Source: Mogibacterium diversum_A (lineage in GTDB: Bacteria; Bacillota; Clostridia; Peptostreptococcales; Anaerovoracaceae). From it: 64,000 nucleotides of DNA. Shown here in pieces: positions 60,691 to 64,000 of the stretch (positions are counted from its first letter, which is position 1; each line of letters begins with the position of its first letter). Made by a program: the position numbers and the translations under genes. The DNA lies in contig NZ_CALIZG010000013.1 of assembly GCF_938028775.1 (NCBI RefSeq), positions 28,012-92,011 of the forward strand, read 5' to 3'. The notes under the pieces are model-generated. The model saw nothing but the letters and a program-made list of their open reading frames with translations, ran no database searches and was not told where the DNA came from.

Positions 60691-61719
60691 CTAACCGAAG
60701 GTGAAGCCCATATAAGGAGGGCACTCGCCAGTAGCGGCGCTGTACACCTCGGAGAGTTCCTCGTAGCTGGCCGAGATCATCCCAAGCGCAGCGGATGTTT
60801 CGCTCCCAGATCTGCTAGGCATCATGTAGTCGCATCGCTTAGCGCCGCATCTAACAGCGAGTGCCTTGGCAATTGCAATCCCGAGCTCCTTTTGACCACC
60901 ATCTTCAATGAAGGTGAGGAGCTCGGCCGCAGCGAGAGAGTCCGCCCCTGCGGCCTCACACGCTGCGATTGCCAAAGGCTCAGCGCCATCAGAAATTAGC
61001 AAGAGTCCAGAACCATCAGGTGCTCCTGATTCAGCTTCCCAGTCAGGCGCAGAGCCCGTCAAATCAGCTGATTCAGCATCCATAGCAGGCGCAGAGCCCG
61101 AAGTATCAGGAGCTACCAGCCCAGCTGCGAATCTAAGAGCTCCTTCTGACAGCTTGATATGGACGCGGTTTGCCAAAATCGTTTCTCTATAATTATTATA
61201 TTCCTGCGGTGTTAAGACCTTAGTCTGAAGATGGGAGAATTCAAAATCAACATGCTCAGATGTCAGGACAGAACCCTGCTCGGCATACATGAACTTCTTA
61301 TATTCTAGAGGTTCATAAAACTTTATTAAGCTCGGTTCAGCTGGTGAGAGCATCGATAGTTTCCTGCTGCTCTCGGCAATCTCTCTGGCATATACGGTTA
61401 TGTGTGATCCGTAACCCTTTCCTCGTGCCGCAGGGTCGGTGCATATTGCGTAGCTCATCTCTATTGATTTACCAGCTATATCTGAAACTTTGCCCTCAGG
61501 AACAACTAATTTTCCCATGTCGAACTGGGTGAGGGATGCCTGAAGCACCTCGCTGCCATCTTGATCCTCGACAATCAGAAAATCCAGATAGTCATCTCGG
61601 AAGCAATTGTCGAAGAATTCAATAAACTCCTCATCATCTCCGAAAACTTTTCTGCGTAGTGAGACAAAATCACTGAAGTCGGAAGCCTCCCTGGGTCTTA
61701 TTATGTAGTTATTTTTCAT
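60691..61719 (-). CDS. GNAT N-acetyltransferase with repeat insert (Eis-like layout)
   Basis: 342 aa. N-terminal GNAT domain: IRPREASDFSDFVSLRRKVFG, then SYAICTDPAARGKGYGSHI, which is a good acetyl-CoA loop. The second half starts near residue 190 and is interrupted by a low-complexity insert of 14-residue repeats (GSAP-x-x-x-AES). It ends with a conserved-looking GNAT-like C-terminal (LGIAIAKALAVRCGAKRCDY). Acceptor unknown. Its start overlaps the end of the DUF2156 gene by 11 bp, so co-translated. Confidence 0.8.
   Translation of the reverse strand: MKNNYIIRPREASDFSDFVSLRRKVFGDDEEFIEFFDNCFRDDYLDFLIVEDQDGSEVLQASLTQFDMGKLVVPEGKVSDIAGKSIEMSYAICTDPAARGKGYGSHITVYAREIAESSRKLSMLSPAEPSLIKFYEPLEYKKFMYAEQGSVLTSEHVDFEFSHLQTKVLTPQEYNNYRETILANRVHIKLSEGALRFAAGLVAPDTSGSAPAMDAESADLTGSAPDWEAESGAPDGSGLLLISDGAEPLAIAACEAAGADSLAAAELLTFIEDGGQKELGIAIAKALAVRCGAKRCDYMMPSRSGSETSAALGMISASYEELSEVYSAATGECPPYMGFTFG
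61018..61101 (-). repeat. Two 42-bp in-frame tandem repeats plus a partial third
   Basis: On the minus strand two 42-bp units (61101-61060 and 61059-61018), each encoding (S/T)GSAP-x-x-x-AES-x-x-x; a partial third begins at 61017. The 15-mer CAGGCGCAGAGCCCG recurs exactly at 61044 and 61086 on the plus strand. GC content is higher than in the surroundings. Confidence 0.75.
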
Positions 61720-62596
61720 AAGCCGTATATTTCATAAGCAGAACATCTGGGTGATAGCTTTCCTTGGCTTTCCTAAGACCTTCAAGCCCCATGTCCTCTT
61801 CGCGGTTAATGTATTCTACATCAGGGAATTTCTCGGAGATTGCCCTTACGAATTCGCGGTTAATCATAGTATATGCGCCTTCAACACCAGGAAGAGCCTT
61901 CTCAAAATGCACATCCATGGTGAGCTGGTCGAGCTGAGTAGCAGCAGTGAAGGCAACAGGTTCACCATTCTGATATAGGAGCCCACCAAAGAAACCGAGC
62001 GCCTCATAGTTTTCGAACATCTGCTCGATTGCATCCGCTTCTTTGACAAGGTCAGGATCTCCCTTCTCCTTGTAGAATTCAGCGACGAATGCTCTTGCAG
62101 AATCTATATCTTCGCCATTTTCGATGAGCTTAAATTCCCATTCGCCATTTCTCTCAAAATGCTTGATGTGATTGCGCTTCGACGAAAGCTTGCGTCCCCT
62201 GAGGTCACGCAGCTTCTCAACTGTGTATATGTAGTCAGCATCTTCGCGATTTTCCTCTATGGTGAAACGGTCTCCGTACACAGGTTCAAACTCTTCGAGC
62301 GTTTTAGGCGTGAGACCACGCATTATCAGTTTCTGGTCGCGCGAATGTGCGTCTTCTAGCAGTTCATCGATAATTGGCTTAACATCCCCGCTTCCCTTAG
62401 GATAAGCGAAAATGTATCCATACTTAGGCATTCTTATGATCATACGCTCGCCGATGAAAGCGATTTCGGGCTCATATGCATGCCTCCAGATATATAAATT
62501 AGCGAAACTGTAGTCAGCACCATGACATCCGCTCGAACAGATTACGGTTTTTGCAAAGTCCTGGTCATCTAATCTGACAGGTCTAAATTCTAGCAT
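61709..62596 (-). CDS. DUF2156 family protein (LPG synthase C-terminal-like acyltransferase fold)
   Basis: 295 aa, two GNAT-like halves as in the catalytic domain of lysyl-phosphatidylglycerol synthase. Family marks: SYANLYIW-like SFANLYIWRHAYEPE, RGRKLSSKRNHIKHF, FYKEKGDPDL, FTAATQLDQLTMDVHFEKA and YINREEDMGLEGLRKAK. No membrane part, so it is the stand-alone soluble form. It may move an aminoacyl group from tRNA to a lipid or peptide, by family analogy only. Start at 62596 follows AAGGGAGAGAC; a longer frame to 62626 has no site. Confidence 0.83.
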   Translation of the reverse strand: MLEFRPVRLDDQDFAKTVICSSGCHGADYSFANLYIWRHAYEPEIAFIGERMIIRMPKYGYIFAYPKGSGDVKPIIDELLEDAHSRDQKLIMRGLTPKTLEEFEPVYGDRFTIEENREDADYIYTVEKLRDLRGRKLSSKRNHIKHFERNGEWEFKLIENGEDIDSARAFVAEFYKEKGDPDLVKEADAIEQMFENYEALGFFGGLLYQNGEPVAFTAATQLDQLTMDVHFEKALPGVEGAYTMINREFVRAISEKFPDVEYINREEDMGLEGLRKAKESYHPDVLLMKYTAYEK

Positions 62597-62813
62597 TAGT
62601 CTCTCCCTTTTTAATTTCTTAATCAAATTATACGATTCTATTTTACAAAATTAACATCTCATTATAGCACTAAAAACCAACATGTAAAGTGAATTCCGAG
62701 TGAATAAGTAGGAATTTAAAAAGATACTTTATTAGTATTGATTTTATAGCTTCAAAATGTTACTGTTGCAATAGAAAAATAGAAATGACATTCGGAAAGG
62801 GGATGAAAGATAA

Positions 62814-63014
62814 ATGGCTAAGATTACAAAGGATATGATTATCGGTGATGTTATCAACGAGCATCCAGATTTAATTCAGGTATTCTTCCAGAACGGAATG
62901 ATGTGCATCGGTTGCCCTGCTTCTCAGGGAGAGTCAATCGGACAGGCTGCTCAGGTTCACGGACTTGATGGAGATCACCTGGTGAACGCTCTTAATGCTG
63001 CACTTGACGCATAA
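62814..63014 (+). CDS. DUF1858 domain protein
   Basis: 66 aa, a complete small DUF1858 domain: TKDMIIGDVINEHPDLIQVF, then C31-x-x-C34 in MMCIGCPASQGES, ending with a helical GDHLVNALNAALD. Related to the ScdA/RIC N-terminal domain of iron-sulfur repair proteins; a metal- or cluster-binding role is inferred. AAAGGGGATGAAAGATAA precedes the ATG. Monocistronic. Confidence 0.88.
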   Translation: MAKITKDMIIGDVINEHPDLIQVFFQNGMMCIGCPASQGESIGQAAQVHGLDGDHLVNALNAALDA

Positions 63015-63104
63015 ACTGCTGACATTCCAGATATGGATTAGGATTTCGTATATTGCAGGGCGTGATTGCCCTGCTTTTACTTTTGGGGATTGGTATAGAT
63101 TAGG

Positions 63105-63722
63105 ATGAAGAGAGAATTGAATCACCATTATATAGGTGAATCTTATGGTGGCAATCAGGACTGGTTTCGCACGTTCTGGATGCGAATAGGTGGATGTGGT
63201 GCGGAGACTGCATGTGAGAGCAGTTTGTACTTTGCACGCGAGTTTGGACTCACGAAGCTATATCCATTTGACGCTGATGATGTTAAGCGAGAAGAGTACG
63301 TAGACTTTGCGCATATGATGGAGGACTATCTATGGCCTAGATTCACCGGAATTAATAAACTTTCTATTTATATAAATGGATATATCAAATACCTCAGGGA
63401 TACCGACGAGTACCGCGTGGATGTGGGCGAATTCTCAGGAGATCATACCTACGAGGAGGCAGCGAAAAAGGTGAAGGAGCAGATAGATGCAGGATTACCG
63501 ATTCCGTTCCTTACACTCAGGCACAAGGATGCAAGGTACAGCGACTATGTATGGCATTGGTATCTTGTAAATGGATATGATGATACCGAGGACGGATTCA
63601 AGGTTAAGGCCGTGACATACAGCGGCTATAAGTGGCTTGACCTCGAGGGATTATGGAATACGGGATGTAAACCGACTGGCGGGATGATTATATATACTGT
63701 AAATGAAGATGCAGTGCTTTAA
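63105..63722 (+). CDS. Peptidase C39-like/papain-like fold protein
   Basis: 205 aa, cytoplasmic (no signal peptide). GGNQDWFRTFWMRIGGCGAE puts C31 at the start of a helix, as the nucleophile in C39-like proteases. H151 in WHWYLVNGYDD, with D159/D160, completes a possible Cys-His-Asp triad. A long insert (about 45-115) lies between. Resembles Clostridial hypothetical proteins that contain C39-like cores. Target unknown, activity unproven. The start at 63105 has only a weak site (TTAGG). Confidence 0.65.
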   Translation: MKRELNHHYIGESYGGNQDWFRTFWMRIGGCGAETACESSLYFAREFGLTKLYPFDADDVKREEYVDFAHMMEDYLWPRFTGINKLSIYINGYIKYLRDTDEYRVDVGEFSGDHTYEEAAKKVKEQIDAGLPIPFLTLRHKDARYSDYVWHWYLVNGYDDTEDGFKVKAVTYSGYKWLDLEGLWNTGCKPTGGMIIYTVNEDAVL

Positions 63723-63807
63723 TTTGTACTGAAGTACATGATGTTGGATATGAGATGCGATTATCGTTATACTACGAACAGGCAGGACATAACAGAATAG
63801 TGGCACG

Positions 63808-63852
63808 AAAAAAACGACTGTAAGGCAAGAGTGCATCTCTCACAGTCGTTTT
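63808..63852. terminator. Bidirectional terminator
   Basis: Arms AAACGACTGT (63810-63819) and ACAGTCGTTT (63840-63849) flanked by A and T runs, 20-base loop. It ends the C39-like gene and probably also a minus-strand gene entering from the right edge. Confidence 0.8.
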
Positions 63853-63934
63853 TGTTTATATTTATTTATAGCTATAAGCTCTATGAAAGTGATGTATATA
63901 AAGCTTAATCATCACTTCTTAGAATCTCTTGCGC

Positions 63935-64000
63935 TTATAAACTACTGTTGAACTTCGTATTGCTAGATGTCGCATTAGGCATAAGGTCCTGAACCTTCTT
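63935..64000 (-). CDS. Possible 3' end of a minus-strand gene
   Basis: From the right edge one minus-strand frame stays open for 21 codons (KKVQDLMPNATSSNTKFNSS, ending Leu) to TAA at 63937-63935, with codon use like the host genes. A second open frame stops at 63919. Too short to name, and only the terminator at 63808-63852 supports it. Confidence 0.35.
   Translation of the reverse strand, partial: KKVQDLMPNATSSNTKFNSSL

Noticed and set aside
1..64000. CRISPR arrays, rRNA operons, insertion sequences
   Set aside because: None seen; the only regular repeats are coding (LRR, choline-binding, Thr/Pro stalk, GNAT insert).

Overview
The window is chromosomal DNA from a low-to-mid GC anaerobic Clostridia-type Firmicute. 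The evidence is the split two-subunit glycine decarboxylase (gcvPA/gcvPB), AGGAGG ribosome sites, compact TTGACA/TATAAT promoters, a flavodiiron protein, a CoA-transferase of the butyryl-CoA:acetate/4-hydroxybutyrate family, a YedE/DUF3343 selenium-type cassette, choline-binding repeats and KTGD-type wall-anchored surface proteins. An oral or gut relative of Mogibacterium/[Eubacterium] (Anaerovoracaceae) would fit, but this is inference from gene content; no rRNA is present.

Layout. 1-3.3 kb: glycine cleavage operon gcvT-gcvH-gcvPA-gcvPB (minus strand, running off the left edge). 3.4-8.3 kb: a CvpA-like membrane protein, then three exopeptidase genes for proline-containing peptides (two M24 metallopeptidases and a proline iminopeptidase). 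8.3-16.3 kb: a compositionally different cassette with an XRE regulator, hsdM, hsdS, hsdR and a HEPN-motif protein, closed by a perfect 16-bp-stem terminator. 16.4-23.8 kb: a lipoprotein and a giant (about 2125 aa) BspA-like leucine-rich-repeat wall protein. 23.8-27 kb: tadA, an Ig-like membrane protein, ispE and a GntR regulator. 27-29.7 kb: a P-type ATPase operon with a DUF6110-type partner and an overlapping 26-codon membrane microprotein. 29.8-40.4 kb: HtrA protease, flavodiiron protein, DUF1934, DUF1846, ClC transporter, aroD, radical SAM protein, a DUF6873-like protein and asparaginase. 40.6-45.4 kb: tRNA-Thr(CGT), a DUF898-like protein, a Pce-like choline-binding metallo-beta-lactamase protein, a small alarmone hydrolase and the yedE/tusA/DUF3343 cassette. 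45.4-50.3 kb: an autoregulated PadR-DUF2812-DUF2812 operon with clear operators, a di-iron ferritin-like protein, two unknown small proteins and tRNA-Arg(CCT). 50.6-58.9 kb: mscL, CoA-transferase, purA, alr, PAP2 phosphatase, ung, a coiled-coil membrane protein, a GNAT protein and a GT2 glycosyltransferase that seems to start at a non-standard codon. 59-64 kb: a second KTGD-anchored surface protein, a GNAT with 14-residue tandem repeats, a DUF2156 protein, a DUF1858 protein and a papain-like/C39-like protein.

Most genes are ordinary housekeeping. The least ordinary signals are: (i) the HEPN RNase-motif gene in the type I restriction operon, recalling but distinct from PrrC-type guard systems; (ii) the P-type ATPase with an SCA motif in place of CPC, a DUF6110-like partner and an overlapping microprotein; (iii) the PadR promoter with one palindrome inside the -35/-10 spacer and another just after the predicted start; (iv) the probable AUC start of the glycosyltransferase; (v) a possibly leaderless tadA. 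All functions are read from sequence motifs and remembered family knowledge; no database search was run.
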